Source: Betaproteobacteria bacterium
Lineage (GTDB): Bacteria; Pseudomonadota; Gammaproteobacteria; Burkholderiales; Rhodocyclaceae
Reading direction: 5' to 3'
NCBI GenBank assembly: GCA_028868235.1
Contig: JAGWUW010000013.1
Span: 1 to 17,843 of the forward strand
DNA length: 17,843 nucleotides
Shown: in pieces, positions 7,495-15,029 of the stretch
Layout: the number at the start of each line of letters is the position of its first letter
Position numbering within the stretch: position 1 is the stretch's first letter
Notes under the pieces: generated by a model
Databases searched by the model: none
Told to the model about the DNA's origin: nothing
What the model saw: only the letters and a program-made list of their open reading frames with translations
Translations under genes and position numbers: made by a program

Positions 7495-9258
7495 ATGGCC
7501 CACGACGTCAAATCCCAGCTGACCAGCCTCTTGCAACAGGCATTGGCCAGCGTTGCCCCGACTGCAACCGATACACCAATCCAGCTCGAACGCCCGCGTG
7601 ACCCGACGCATGGCGATTGGTCCACCAACCTGGCTATGCAACTGGCCAAGGCGCTGAAGAAAAGTCCGCGCGACATTGCCAATCAACTGCTGGCCGAGTT
7701 GCCGGTGACGGTACTGGTAACTAAGGCGGAAGTGGCGGGGGCGGGCTTCATCAATTTCACCCTCGATCCGCGCGCCAAGCTCAACGTTGTACGCGCCGTG
7801 CTGACCGAGGGTGAGAATTTCGGTCGTTCGACGCTGGGTGGTTGGCAGAAAGTGCAGGTTGAGTTCGTTTCGGCTAACCCGACCGGTCCGCTGCACGTTG
7901 GCCACGGCCGCGGTGCTGCCTACGGCGCCTCGCTATCCAGCCTGCTGACATTTGCCGGCTGGGATGTGACCCGCGAGTACTATGTCAATGATGCCGGCCG
8001 CCAGATGGATATCCTTGGCCTGTCCACATGGTTGCGTTATCTCGAGCAACATGGCGTGCTCCTGCCTTTCCCGCCCAATGCCTATCAGGGTAGCTATGTG
8101 CGCGACATGGCACAGCAGATGACTGTCGCTCACGGTGACAAGTACGTGCGTGCAGCCGATGATGTGCTGGCCGGTACCCCGGGTTTGCCAGAGGCCGGGC
8201 GGGCCGACGACGAGGCCAAACAGCAGCGCGAACTGCATCTCGATGCCCTGATCGCCCGTGCCAAGGACCTGCTCGGCGCCGACTGGACCTACGTGCACCA
8301 GCACGCTCTGTCCGAGCAGCTGGCCGATTGCCGAGATGACCTGAAGGAATTCGGCGTCGAGTTCGAGGTTTGGTATTCCGAGAAGTCGCTCTACGACACC
8401 GGTTTGGTTGCCCGTTGCGTGGACCTGCTGGAGAAAAAGGGGCATCTCTATGTGCAGAATGGTGCTCGCTGGTTCAAATCGACCGCATTCGGTGACGAGA
8501 AGGACCGTGTCGTACAGCGCGAAAACGGTCTGTACACGTACTTCGCCTCCGATATCGCCTACCACTTGAACAAGTTCGAGCGCGGTTTCGACAAGGTCAT
8601 CAATATCTGGGGCGCCGACCACCACGGTTACATCCCGCGCGTCACTGGTGCCATCAAGGCCCTCGACCTCGATAGCGACAAGCTGCAGGTCGCCTTGGTC
8701 CAGTTCGCGGTGCTCTACCGCAACGGCCAGAAGGCATCGATGTCCACTCGCTCCGGCGAATTTGTCACACTGCGCGAACTGCGCAAGGAAGTCGGCAACG
8801 ATGCCTGCCGTTTCTTCTACGCCCTACGTAAGTCCGACCAACACCTCGACTTCGATCTTGATCTGGCCAAGAGCCAGACCAACGAGAATCCGGTTTACTA
8901 CATCCAGTACGCCCATGCCCGCGTCTGCTCGGTGATCAGCCAGTGGGGCGGTGATCTCGGTTTGTTGCCCGAGGTCGAGTTGTCGCTGTTGATCAACCCG
9001 CGCGAATTGGCCATCGCCAACATGCTGGCCCAGTTCCGCGAAGTGATCGAAACGGCAGCCCGCGACCTTGCGCCGCACATGATCGCCTTCTACCTGAAGG
9101 ATCTGGCTGGCGAATTCCACGGCTGGTACAACGCCGAGCGCATGCTGGTCGATGATGAGAAGCTGCGTGATGCCCGCATCGCACTGGCGGCAGCCGTGCG
9201 CCAGACCATCCGCAATGGCATGGCCATCCTTGGCGTCAGCTGCCCGGAATCGATGTAA
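7495..9258 (+). CDS. argS: Arginyl-tRNA synthetase
   Basis: This 587-residue class I aminoacyl-tRNA synthetase attaches arginine to tRNA-Arg. The N-terminal additional domain occupies about 1–110. The catalytic core has SANPTGPLHVGHGRG with the HIGH-type signature HVGH at 134–137, WGADHHGYIPR at 372–382, and MSTRSGEF at 416–423 in place of KMSKS, as is usual in ArgRS. The DALR anticodon-binding helical domain fills about 465–587 and begins with NENPVYYIQYAHAR. The length is normal for the family and no key residue is missing. The ATG at 7495 has no strong Shine–Dalgarno sequence. A perfect -10 box sits upstream. The SPOR protein follows after 9 bp, and its ribosome site overlaps the argS stop. 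Confidence 0.98.
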   Translation: MAHDVKSQLTSLLQQALASVAPTATDTPIQLERPRDPTHGDWSTNLAMQLAKALKKSPRDIANQLLAELPVTVLVTKAEVAGAGFINFTLDPRAKLNVVRAVLTEGENFGRSTLGGWQKVQVEFVSANPTGPLHVGHGRGAAYGASLSSLLTFAGWDVTREYYVNDAGRQMDILGLSTWLRYLEQHGVLLPFPPNAYQGSYVRDMAQQMTVAHGDKYVRAADDVLAGTPGLPEAGRADDEAKQQRELHLDALIARAKDLLGADWTYVHQHALSEQLADCRDDLKEFGVEFEVWYSEKSLYDTGLVARCVDLLEKKGHLYVQNGARWFKSTAFGDEKDRVVQRENGLYTYFASDIAYHLNKFERGFDKVINIWGADHHGYIPRVTGAIKALDLDSDKLQVALVQFAVLYRNGQKASMSTRSGEFVTLRELRKEVGNDACRFFYALRKSDQHLDFDLDLAKSQTNENPVYYIQYAHARVCSVISQWGGDLGLLPEVELSLLINPRELAIANMLAQFREVIETAARDLAPHMIAFYLKDLAGEFHGWYNAERMLVDDEKLRDARIALAAAVRQTIRNGMAILGVSCPESM

Positions 9259-9267
9259 GGAACCCTC

Positions 9268-9885
9268 ATGAGTCGCGATATGAAACCCCGTAGGAACCAG
9301 CCGGCGAAGAAAAAATCGGGCGGCGGTACGCTGATCGGCATGTTTATCGGCCTTGTTCTCGGGGTCAGTATCGCTGCCGGGGTGGTCTGGTACCTCAACA
9401 AGTCGCCGCTGCCATTCGTCGAAAAGGTCCAGCCGCCGCGGCCAGAGGCCAATAACAAGAACGGCGAGCATTCGCAGCCCCTGGCACTGCCGGGTAAACC
9501 GGGTGATCCAGTGCCCGAGAAGCGCTTCCAGTTTTACGATATCCTGCCGGGCAAGGCTGATGCCGTACCGGATAAGGCGCCGAAGCCCGACGCCAAGCCG
9601 GCCGAAATCCAAAAGGATGAGAAAAGGGACGACAAGAAGGAAGAGATCAAGGAGTCGAAGACGCCGCTCTTCCTGCAGGCGGGATCATTTAGCACGGCAC
9701 AGGATGCCGATAACCAAAAGGCCAAACTGGCGTTTATGGGCATTGAGGCTGTCGTCCAGCAAGTGATGATTCAGGACAAGACTTTCTACCGCGTTCGTGT
9801 CGGTCCCTACACGAAGATCGATGAATTGAACAAAGTGCGTGCCGAGCTTGCCAAATCGGGCGTCGAAGCACAACTCGCCAAATAG
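9268..9885 (+). CDS. SPOR-domain inner-membrane protein (FtsN-like)
   Basis: This 205-residue bitopic protein has a basic cytoplasmic N terminus, one membrane helix at about 21–42, a charged Pro/Lys/Asp/Glu-rich periplasmic linker (about 50–132) and a C-terminal SPOR domain at about 133–204. The SPOR domain begins LFLQAGSF and contains FYRVRVGPY. SPOR domains bind denuded glycan strands in septal peptidoglycan, so a role in cell division or envelope remodelling is likely. A short conserved block RFQFYDILPGK (86–96) lies inside the linker, as in betaproteobacterial relatives. The position between argS and dsbA is a familiar arrangement in this class. AAGGA overlapping the argS stop lies 6–7 nt before the ATG. 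Whether it is the true FtsN cannot be decided from sequence alone. Confidence 0.9.
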   Translation: MSRDMKPRRNQPAKKKSGGGTLIGMFIGLVLGVSIAAGVVWYLNKSPLPFVEKVQPPRPEANNKNGEHSQPLALPGKPGDPVPEKRFQFYDILPGKADAVPDKAPKPDAKPAEIQKDEKRDDKKEEIKESKTPLFLQAGSFSTAQDADNQKAKLAFMGIEAVVQQVMIQDKTFYRVRVGPYTKIDELNKVRAELAKSGVEAQLAK

Positions 9886-9894
9886 GAGTAGCGC

Positions 9895-10542
9895 ATGAAG
9901 TTTTCCCGCCGTAATTTTGCTGCCACCATCGTTGCCCTGGGGGCTGTCGTCGCCATGCCGGCCTTTGCTCAGGGGGCTGCACCTTATACCCCGATCATGC
10001 CCCCTCAGCCGACCGAGGATGCCGGCAAGATCGAGGTGCTGGAATTCTTCAGCTACGGCTGTCCGCATTGCGCCGAATTCAATCCCTTGTTGACGGGCTG
10101 GGTAGCCAAGCAGCAGGGCGATGTCGCCATCCGGAAGGTGCCGATCACCTTTGGACGCGCCGCTTGGGCCAATCTCGCCAAGCTTTATTACACACTGGAA
10201 GTGACCGGCGACCTGCATCGCCTGGAAAGTGAAATCTTTAAGGCCATCCACGTTGAGCGCGAGAACCTGTTCGAGGAAAAGGCGCTGACCGAGTGGGCGG
10301 TCAAGAAGGGTGTTGATGCCAAGAAGTTTGCCGAAACATTCAATTCTTTTGGCGTCATGAGCAAGGTCAAGCGTGGTGACCAGATGGCACAAACCTACAA
10401 GATAACTGGTGTCCCGGCCCTAGCGGTCGAGGGCAAGTACCTGGTCGGCGGCAGGGACTTCAATGAAACCCTGAGCATCACCGACAGCCTGATTGCCAAG
10501 GTGCGCGGCGAGAAGTCTGGCAAGGGCACCGGCAAGAAGTAA
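9895..10542 (+). CDS. dsbA: Thiol:disulfide interchange protein DsbA
   Basis: DsbA oxidises cysteine pairs in exported proteins in the periplasm and is itself reoxidised by DsbB. The precursor has 215 residues. A signal peptide covers about 1–25, with likely cleavage after AFA. The thioredoxin-fold active site is CPHC at 56–59 inside EFFSYGCPHC, and the cis-proline loop is TGVPA at 171–175. A helical insert lies between them, as in DsbA. The signal peptide has a twin-arginine-like start (SRRNF at 4–8). The C-terminal tail is lysine- and glycine-rich (EKSGKGTGKK). GGAG lies about 8 nt before the ATG. It follows the SPOR gene by 9 bp, and its TAA is directly followed by the TTG start of the dehydrogenase. 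Confidence 0.95.
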   Translation: MKFSRRNFAATIVALGAVVAMPAFAQGAAPYTPIMPPQPTEDAGKIEVLEFFSYGCPHCAEFNPLLTGWVAKQQGDVAIRKVPITFGRAAWANLAKLYYTLEVTGDLHRLESEIFKAIHVERENLFEEKALTEWAVKKGVDAKKFAETFNSFGVMSKVKRGDQMAQTYKITGVPALAVEGKYLVGGRDFNETLSITDSLIAKVRGEKSGKGTGKK

Positions 10543-11313
10543 TTGTCCCAAAAGGTCTTCATCACGGGCGCCTCGTCGGGTATCGGCGAGGCGCTTGCCG
10601 TTTACTACGCCGCGCAGGGCGCCACGTTGGGGCTGGTCGCACGGCGGGCTGATTTCCTGTGCGACCTCAACGAGCGTCTCGGTGGCGGCCATGCCTGCTA
10701 CCCGCTCGATGTGACCGATGCCCAGGCTATGCATGATGCGGCAAATGATTTCATGCTGCATTTTGGTGCTCCCCACATCGTCATCGCCAATGCCGGCGTG
10801 TCGGCTGGGACGTTGAGCGAGTATGAGGAGGATCTGGCGGTCTTCCGACGAGTCATGGATACCAACGTTTTCGGCATGGCGGCAACATTTGCACCGTTCA
10901 TCCCGGCCATGAAGGCAGCTGGTGGCGAGCGGTACCTTACCGGGATCGCCTCGGTGGCAGGCATTCGCGGCCTGCCCGGGGCCGAAGCCTACTCGGCTTC
11001 CAAGGCAGCGGCCATCGCTTATCTGGAAAGCCTGCGCCTGGAAATGCGACCTTACGGCATCAAGGTGGTGACCATCGCGCCGGGTTATATCCAAACCCCG
11101 ATGACGGCGATCAATCCATACAAGATGCCCTTCCTATTGCCGGTTACCGAGGCAGCCGAGCGCTTCGCCGCGGCCATCGCACGCGGTAGGTCCTATACGG
11201 TGATTCCTTGGCCAATGGGTGTCGTCGCTAAGTTGCTACGATTGTTGCCCAACTGGCTGTACGACCGCTTATTTACCGGAGCGCCGAGGAAGCCGCGCGG
11301 CTTGTTAAAATAG
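10543..11313 (+). CDS. Short-chain dehydrogenase/reductase (SDR)
   Basis: This 256-residue classical SDR binds NAD(P)H through TGASSGIG at 8–15. It has the structural NAG motif at 83–85 and the catalytic Ser137, Tyr150 and Lys154 (YSASK). PGYIQTPM at 180–187 is the usual post-catalytic segment. ARR at 33–35 after the second beta strand hints at NADP(H) preference. The substrate is unknown. The start must be the TTG at 10543: the codon just before it in the same frame is the dsbA stop TAA, and the nucleotide-binding motif comes at residue 8. Ribosomes finishing dsbA could reinitiate here. Its closeness to dsbA and thiS does not by itself indicate a role in either pathway. Confidence 0.92.
   Translation: MSQKVFITGASSGIGEALAVYYAAQGATLGLVARRADFLCDLNERLGGGHACYPLDVTDAQAMHDAANDFMLHFGAPHIVIANAGVSAGTLSEYEEDLAVFRRVMDTNVFGMAATFAPFIPAMKAAGGERYLTGIASVAGIRGLPGAEAYSASKAAAIAYLESLRLEMRPYGIKVVTIAPGYIQTPMTAINPYKMPFLLPVTEAAERFAAAIARGRSYTVIPWPMGVVAKLLRLLPNWLYDRLFTGAPRKPRGLLK
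11290..11303. repeat. Perfect 14 bp palindrome at the end of the SDR gene
   Basis: AAGCCGCGCGGCTT is a perfect palindrome covering codons near the SDR C terminus, followed by GTTAAAAT rather than a T run. It could form a short GC-rich hairpin just before the possible thiS -10 box. The missing U tract argues against a standard intrinsic terminator. Confidence 0.35.
11306..11311 (+). promoter_or_regulatory. Possible -10 box for thiS (leaderless start)
   Basis: TAAAAT (five of six to TATAAT) overlaps the end of the SDR gene. A transcript starting 7 nt downstream would begin at or near the thiS ATG at 11318, giving little or no leader. No -35 hexamer is evident at normal spacing, and no Shine–Dalgarno sequence precedes the ATG. 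Confidence 0.25.
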
Positions 11314-11317
11314 CCGA

Positions 11318-11521
11318 ATGCTTACTCTCATGATCAATGGCGAAGCCCGCCAATTTTCTGCCCCGCTGACCGTTGCTGGCTTGGTCGAAGCACTCGGCTA
11401 TACAGGCAAGCGTATTGCTGTCGAACGCAATGGCGAAATCGTCCCGAAGAGCGAGCACGGCAGCATTGCCTTGGTCTCGGGCGACCAACTTGAAATCGTC
11501 GTCGCCGTTGGTGGCGGCTGA
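11318..11521 (+). CDS. thiS: Sulfur carrier protein ThiS
   Basis: ThiS is a small ubiquitin-fold protein whose C-terminal glycine is adenylated and then thiocarboxylated to carry sulfur for the thiazole ring of thiamine. The 67-residue product has the expected beta-grasp length and ends in VAVGGG, giving the required terminal Gly-Gly. The start is either the ATG at 11318 or the ATG at 11330 (MINGEARQF). The first gives the N-terminal strand a slightly longer lead-in. Only 4 bp separate it from the SDR gene. Its partner thiG follows after 15 bp, so the two are co-transcribed. I see no TPP riboswitch motif upstream. Confidence 0.95.
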   Translation: MLTLMINGEARQFSAPLTVAGLVEALGYTGKRIAVERNGEIVPKSEHGSIALVSGDQLEIVVAVGGG

Positions 11522-11536
11522 ACCGGAGAGAACTCC

Positions 11537-12319
11537 ATGCATCAACTGAACATCGCCGGGAAGGCGTACCGTTCCCGCTTGCTGGTTGGCACCGGCAAGT
11601 ACAAGGATTTCGCCGAAACGCGCGCCGCCATCGACGCCTCGGGCGCCGAGATCGTCACCGTCGCCGTGCGCCGCGTCAATATCGGCCAGGACGCCAGCCA
11701 GCCCAGCCTGCTCGATGCTATTCCGCCGTCGCAATTCACGATCCTGCCCAATACGGCGGGCTGCTACACCGCCGATGACGCGGTACGCACCCTGCGCCTG
11801 GCGCGCGAACTGCTTGACGGTCATCCACTGTGCAAGCTGGAGGTGCTGGGCGATCCGACCAACCTGTTCCCCAATATGCCAGAAACTTTGAAGGCCGCAG
11901 AAACGCTGGTCAAGGACGGTTTTCAGGTCATGGTCTACTGCGCCGACGATCCCATCCAGTGCAAGATGCTGGAGGAAATCGGCTGCGTCGCCGTCATGCC
12001 GCTCGCCTCGTTGATCGGGTCCGGCATGGGTATCGTCAACCCGTGGAATTTGCGCCTGATCATCGATAACGCCAGGGTGCCGATCATAGTCGATGCCGGC
12101 GTCGGCACCGCCTCGGATGCCACCATTGCCATGGAACTGGGCTGCGACGGCGTGCTGATGAATACCGCCATTGCCCACGCGAAGGACCCTGTGCTGATGG
12201 CTTCGGCCATGAAGAAGGGCATCGAAGCCGGCCGTGAGGCCTACCTGGCCGGCCGCATGGCCCGCAAATACTACTCGGCCGACCCCTCGTCGCCGACCAC
12301 TGGATTGATCGGTTCATGA
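11537..12319 (+). CDS. thiG: Thiazole synthase ThiG
   Basis: ThiG condenses 1-deoxy-D-xylulose 5-phosphate, dehydroglycine and sulfur from ThiS thiocarboxylate into the thiazole phosphate moiety of thiamine. The 260-residue product is a TIM barrel of normal length. Family motifs include LLVGTGKY near 15–22, the Schiff-base Lys100 in [22 protein letters not shown], and the phosphate-binding segment [11 protein letters not shown] followed by [15 protein letters not shown] lies just before the ATG. The gene ends in an ATGA overlap with trmB, implying translational coupling to an unrelated tRNA methyltransferase. No thiO/thiH, thiE, thiC or thiD is present in the window, so the dehydroglycine source is encoded elsewhere. 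Confidence 0.97.
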   Translation: MHQLNIAGKAYRSRLLVGTGKYKDFAETRAAIDASGAEIVTVAVRRVNIGQDASQPSLLDAIPPSQFTILPNTAGCYTADDAVRTLRLARELLDGHPLCKLEVLGDPTNLFPNMPETLKAAETLVKDGFQVMVYCADDPIQCKMLEEIGCVAVMPLASLIGSGMGIVNPWNLRLIIDNARVPIIVDAGVGTASDATIAMELGCDGVLMNTAIAHAKDPVLMASAMKKGIEAGREAYLAGRMARKYYSADPSSPTTGLIGS

Positions 12320-13119
12320 GCGGCGCACCGCTGATCCAGTCGGGAGCCGCGCACGATGACGGCGTCTACACCGAAGGTCGCGAAGGACACGACGGTCACG
12401 GACACATCAAAAGCTTCGTGCGCCGCGCTGGCCGCATGTCCGATGCACAGCATCGCTATTTCGACGACATGATGCCGAAGATCGGCATCGCCTATCAGCC
12501 TTCGAGCATCGACCTGAGTGCCGTCTTCGGCCGCGACAATCCGAAGATTCTCGAAATCGGCTGCGGCATGGGCGAAACGACGGCAAAGATTGCCGAAGCC
12601 AATCCGGACTACGACTACTTTGGCCTGGAAGTCCATGTGCCGGGCGTCGGCGCCCTGTGCAAGCTGATCGCCGAGAAGAACCTGTCCAACTTGCGCATCG
12701 GCAACCACGACGCGGTCGAGGTGGTGCGCGACATGCTGCCGGAAGGCTCGCTGTCCGGCATCCACGTCTTCTTCCCCGATCCGTGGCACAAGACGCGCCA
12801 CAAGAAGCGGCGGCTGATCCAGCCGCCCTTTGTCGAGCTGCTCGCCTCGCGCCTGAAGCCGGGTGGCTACTTCCATTGCGCTACCGACTGGGAAAACTAC
12901 GCCTTGCAAATGCTCGACGTACTGGGCCGTGAACCCAGCCTGCAGAACAGCGTCGCCAATCCGACACCCGCCGCTCTTGCCGTTGCGCTGGAAGCCGACA
13001 GCAGTGCTGGCCTCGCCGGCTTCGCGCCGCGCCCCGAATACCGGCCGCTGACCAAGTTCGAAAACCGCGGCCTGCGCCTCGGGCACGGCGTCTGGGACAT
13101 CATTTTTACCAAGCGCTGA
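12316..13119 (+). CDS. trmB: tRNA (guanine-N7-)-methyltransferase TrmB
   Basis: TrmB uses S-adenosylmethionine to methylate N7 of G46 in the variable loop of several tRNAs. The 267-residue protein has the Rossmann SAM site [12 protein letters not shown] at 78–89, acidic Glu105 in the next strand (FGLEVH), and the diagnostic [15 protein letters not shown] at 153–167. The conserved N-terminal segment [15 protein letters not shown] (31–45) supports a start upstream of Met41. The ATG at 12316 overlaps the thiG stop as ATGA. The first 30 residues are longer than in many relatives and histidine-rich (GHDGHGH at 24–30), of unknown significance. rdgC follows after 28 bp. Confidence 0.95.
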   Translation: MSGAPLIQSGAAHDDGVYTEGREGHDGHGHIKSFVRRAGRMSDAQHRYFDDMMPKIGIAYQPSSIDLSAVFGRDNPKILEIGCGMGETTAKIAEANPDYDYFGLEVHVPGVGALCKLIAEKNLSNLRIGNHDAVEVVRDMLPEGSLSGIHVFFPDPWHKTRHKKRRLIQPPFVELLASRLKPGGYFHCATDWENYALQMLDVLGREPSLQNSVANPTPAALAVALEADSSAGLAGFAPRPEYRPLTKFENRGLRLGHGVWDIIFTKR

Positions 13120-13147
13120 ACGGCGCCACCAAGGAAACTCAAGCAAC

Positions 13148-14095
13148 ATGTGGTTCAAGAATCTTCAAATCTACCGCCTGCCGACGCCGTGGAACATCGA
13201 TCTGGCCAAATTCGACGAGCAGCTCGGCCGCGGAACCTTTGCTCGCTGCGCCAGCCACGAGCCGATGTCGCGTGGCTGGGTGTCACCGCGCAAGGATGGC
13301 GGCCTGATTTATGCGAACAATCGGCAGTGGCTGATCGCCCTGGCCGTCGAGCAGCGCCTGCTGCCCTCGTCGGTTGTCAACGATGAGGTCCGCGAACGGG
13401 CCGACAAGCTGACTGACGAACAGGGCTATGCGCCGGGCCGCAAGGCGATGCGCGAATTGAAGGAGCGCGTCACCGAGGAACTCATGCCGCGCGCCTTCAC
13501 CAAGAAGCGTACGACCTTCGTCTGGATCGATCCGCAGAACGGCTGGTTCGTCGTCGACGCCGGTAGTCCGAGCAAGGCCGAGGAGGTGATCGAGCACCTG
13601 CGTCACTGCCTCGACGAGTTTCCCTTGTCTCCTTTGCATACCCAGTTGTCGCCGCAATCGGCAATGGCCGACTGGCTGGCCGGCGGCGATGCGCCGCAAG
13701 GCTTCACTATCGACCGCGATTGCGAACTGAAGGCAGTCGGCGAGGAAAAGGCAGCGGTGCGCTACGTGCGTCATCCGTTGGGCGACGAAGTCAGTGGCGA
13801 GATCAAGTCGCACCTGGCGGCGGGCAAGCTGCCGACCAAGCTGGCGCTGACCTGGGATGACCGTATTTCCTTCGTGCTCAGCGAAAAGCTGGAAATCAAG
13901 CGCCTTGCCTTTCTTGATCTGCTCAAGGAAGAGGCTGAGAAGAGCGCCGAACATGCCGATGAGCAGTTCGATGCCGATTTTGCACTGATGACCGGCGAAC
14001 TATCCCGTTTCCTGCCACAACTGATCGAGGCGCTGGGCGGCGAGATCGTCGATTCGACTCCGGCTGGCAGCGCCACACCGCCTTGGGTAGCGTGA
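13148..14095 (+). CDS. rdgC: Recombination-associated protein RdgC
   Basis: RdgC is a nucleoid-associated DNA-binding protein. In Escherichia coli it forms a ring-shaped dimer around duplex DNA and restrains RecA filament activity. The 315-residue product matches the family length of about 300 and has its conserved start MWFKNLQIYRL. Other typical segments are SRGWVSP near 41–47, ELKERVTEELMPRAF near 103–117, and the C-terminal block LTWDDRISFVLSEKLEIKRL. No signal peptide or membrane segment is present. AAGGAAA sits somewhat far (about 12 nt) before the ATG. The gene ends in a GTGA overlap with the SEC-C protein. Confidence 0.95.
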   Translation: MWFKNLQIYRLPTPWNIDLAKFDEQLGRGTFARCASHEPMSRGWVSPRKDGGLIYANNRQWLIALAVEQRLLPSSVVNDEVRERADKLTDEQGYAPGRKAMRELKERVTEELMPRAFTKKRTTFVWIDPQNGWFVVDAGSPSKAEEVIEHLRHCLDEFPLSPLHTQLSPQSAMADWLAGGDAPQGFTIDRDCELKAVGEEKAAVRYVRHPLGDEVSGEIKSHLAAGKLPTKLALTWDDRISFVLSEKLEIKRLAFLDLLKEEAEKSAEHADEQFDADFALMTGELSRFLPQLIEALGGEIVDSTPAGSATPPWVA

Positions 14096-14472
14096 AGAGC
14101 AGCGATTCTTGTCCCTGCGGCAGCGGCTACTCGTATGGTAGCTGCTGCGCACCTTTACATGAAGGTGCTACACCTTCCAGCGCTGAGGCGTTGATGCGTT
14201 CGCGCTACAGCGCCTACGTCCTGAAGCTGGAAGACTATCTGCTCGCCACCTGGTACCCGGATACCCGACCCAGCGAACTCGACCTCGCCGCTGACGGCAG
14301 TAAGTGGCTGGGGCTAGAGGTGAAAAAGCATTTCCAGCAGGACGAGAACCACGCTACCGTCGAATTTATCGCCCGCTACCGCATTGCCGGTAAGGGGCAT
14401 CGCCTGCACGAAATCAGTCGTTTCGTGCGTGAAGGCGGTCGCTGGTACTACCGCGACGGCGACTGGTCCTGA
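14092..14472 (+). CDS. YchJ/UPF0225-family SEC-C zinc-binding protein
   Basis: This 126-residue protein belongs to the YchJ (UPF0225) family, whose function is not established. An N-terminal SEC-C zinc motif (Cys7, Cys9, Cys18, Cys19; C-x-C-x8-C-C) is followed by the family block LMRSRYSAYV near 34–43 and TWYPDTRP near 53–60, then an NTF2-like beta-rich half ending WYYRDGDWS. I chose GTG at 14092, which overlaps the rdgC TGA as GTGA, over a TTG at 14083, because this overlap is typical of coupled genes and puts the SEC-C motif at the extreme N terminus as in relatives. The last 25 bp overlap the end of the convergent membrane-protein gene. Confidence 0.9.
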   Translation: MKSSDSCPCGSGYSYGSCCAPLHEGATPSSAEALMRSRYSAYVLKLEDYLLATWYPDTRPSELDLAADGSKWLGLEVKKHFQQDENHATVEFIARYRIAGKGHRLHEISRFVREGGRWYYRDGDWS

Positions 14473-14867
14473 TCGGCGGCCGCGGCTGGTACAGCAAAAC
14501 CTCGGGCTGGCCAGATAAATACGGCGAACAACACCCCTTCGATCAGCAAACCGAGCAGTGCCGGCAGCAGGCTGGCCAGCCCACCCAGACCGAACAGCAC
14601 CAGGCCGCCGGCTGAAACTAACAACATCAGCGTCGCCACCAGGCGAGTAGCTGGATTGCGTTCGCCGATTACCAATCGGGGCAGGGCGATGATCAGCGGG
14701 CCGAGCCCGAAAGCCAGGCCGATGATGAGCAGTGGAGAGAACAACTCGAACAGTTTGCGTGCGGCAGGAAGTTTCCCCGTACCGTGGGAGAGCAGGAGCA
14801 GTGCGGCCGGCGCCAGGGTCAGGGCGCTGCCGAGGAGCAGGGCAAGCAAGCGAAGCGGAGCGTTCAT
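14448..14867 (-). CDS. Small four-helix integral membrane protein, unknown function
   Basis: I do not recognise this 139-residue protein. It is strongly hydrophobic, with four probable membrane helices at about 6–27, 41–62, 74–94 and 96–119, short loops (GKLPAARK, GERNPATR) and a short polar C-terminal tail. I chose the ATG at 14867; a TTG at 14885 would add six residues. No strong Shine–Dalgarno sequence is seen. The stop lies inside the end of the convergent ychJ-like gene (25 bp overlap). The regular helix/loop pattern and the lack of any other gene in 14473–14867 support it being real. It is divergent from the OmpA-like lipoprotein gene. No family or function is proposed. Confidence 0.72.
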   Translation of the reverse strand: MNAPLRLLALLLGSALTLAPAALLLLSHGTGKLPAARKLFELFSPLLIIGLAFGLGPLIIALPRLVIGERNPATRLVATLMLLVSAGGLVLFGLGGLASLLPALLGLLIEGVLFAVFIWPARGFAVPAAAADQDQSPSR

Positions 14868-14903
14868 TGATGAAGAGGTCGGCAAGTAGTGAATCTCGTC
14901 ATG

Positions 14904-14928
14904 GCGGGAACTGTCGAGTCAGTCCCGC
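14904..14928. repeat. Inverted repeat in the divergent intergenic region
   Basis: GCGGGAACTG (14904–14913) and CAGTCCCGC (14920–14928) pair as a nine-base stem with one bulged A and a six-base loop. It lies between the divergent membrane-protein and lipoprotein genes. It may be an operator-like dyad or an RNA hairpin in a leader. No T run follows on either strand. Confidence 0.45.
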
Positions 14929-14968
14929 ATCATACCGCCGCCAGCCCCAGGCAGCTCATTCGAGGGGC

Positions 14969-14997
14969 TTGCCACGAATGCACACCTGACCTAGGCT
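14969..14997 (+). promoter_or_regulatory. Possible sigma-70 promoter for the OmpA-like lipoprotein
   Basis: TTGCCA (14969–14974; five of six) and TAGGCT (14992–14997; three of six) are separated by exactly 17 bp and lie about 33 bp before the ATG at 15030. The -10 box is weak, so this is only a candidate. Confidence 0.33.
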
Positions 14998-15029
14998 GAA
15001 AGCGAATTCCGGGCAATGGAGACCACATC

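Noticed and set aside
7933..8625. Minus-strand 230-codon open frame
   Set aside because: It lies wholly opposite argS, whose catalytic motifs are intact. Long antisense frames are expected at this GC content and codon bias.
8824..9612. Minus-strand 262-codon open frame
   Set aside because: It is antisense to the ends of argS and the SPOR gene and has no domain signature.
9685..10392. Minus-strand 235-codon open frame
   Set aside because: It is antisense to the SPOR domain and dsbA, both clearly real.
11273..12178. Minus-strand 301-codon open frame
   Set aside because: It is antisense to thiS and thiG. Its length reflects codon bias and it has no recognisable protein motif.
12271..13158. 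Minus-strand 295-codon open frame
   Set aside because: It is antisense to trmB, which has every family motif.
14083..14091. TTG start for the YchJ-like protein
   Set aside because: The GTG at 14092 gives a GTGA overlap with rdgC and places the SEC-C motif at the usual distance from the N terminus.
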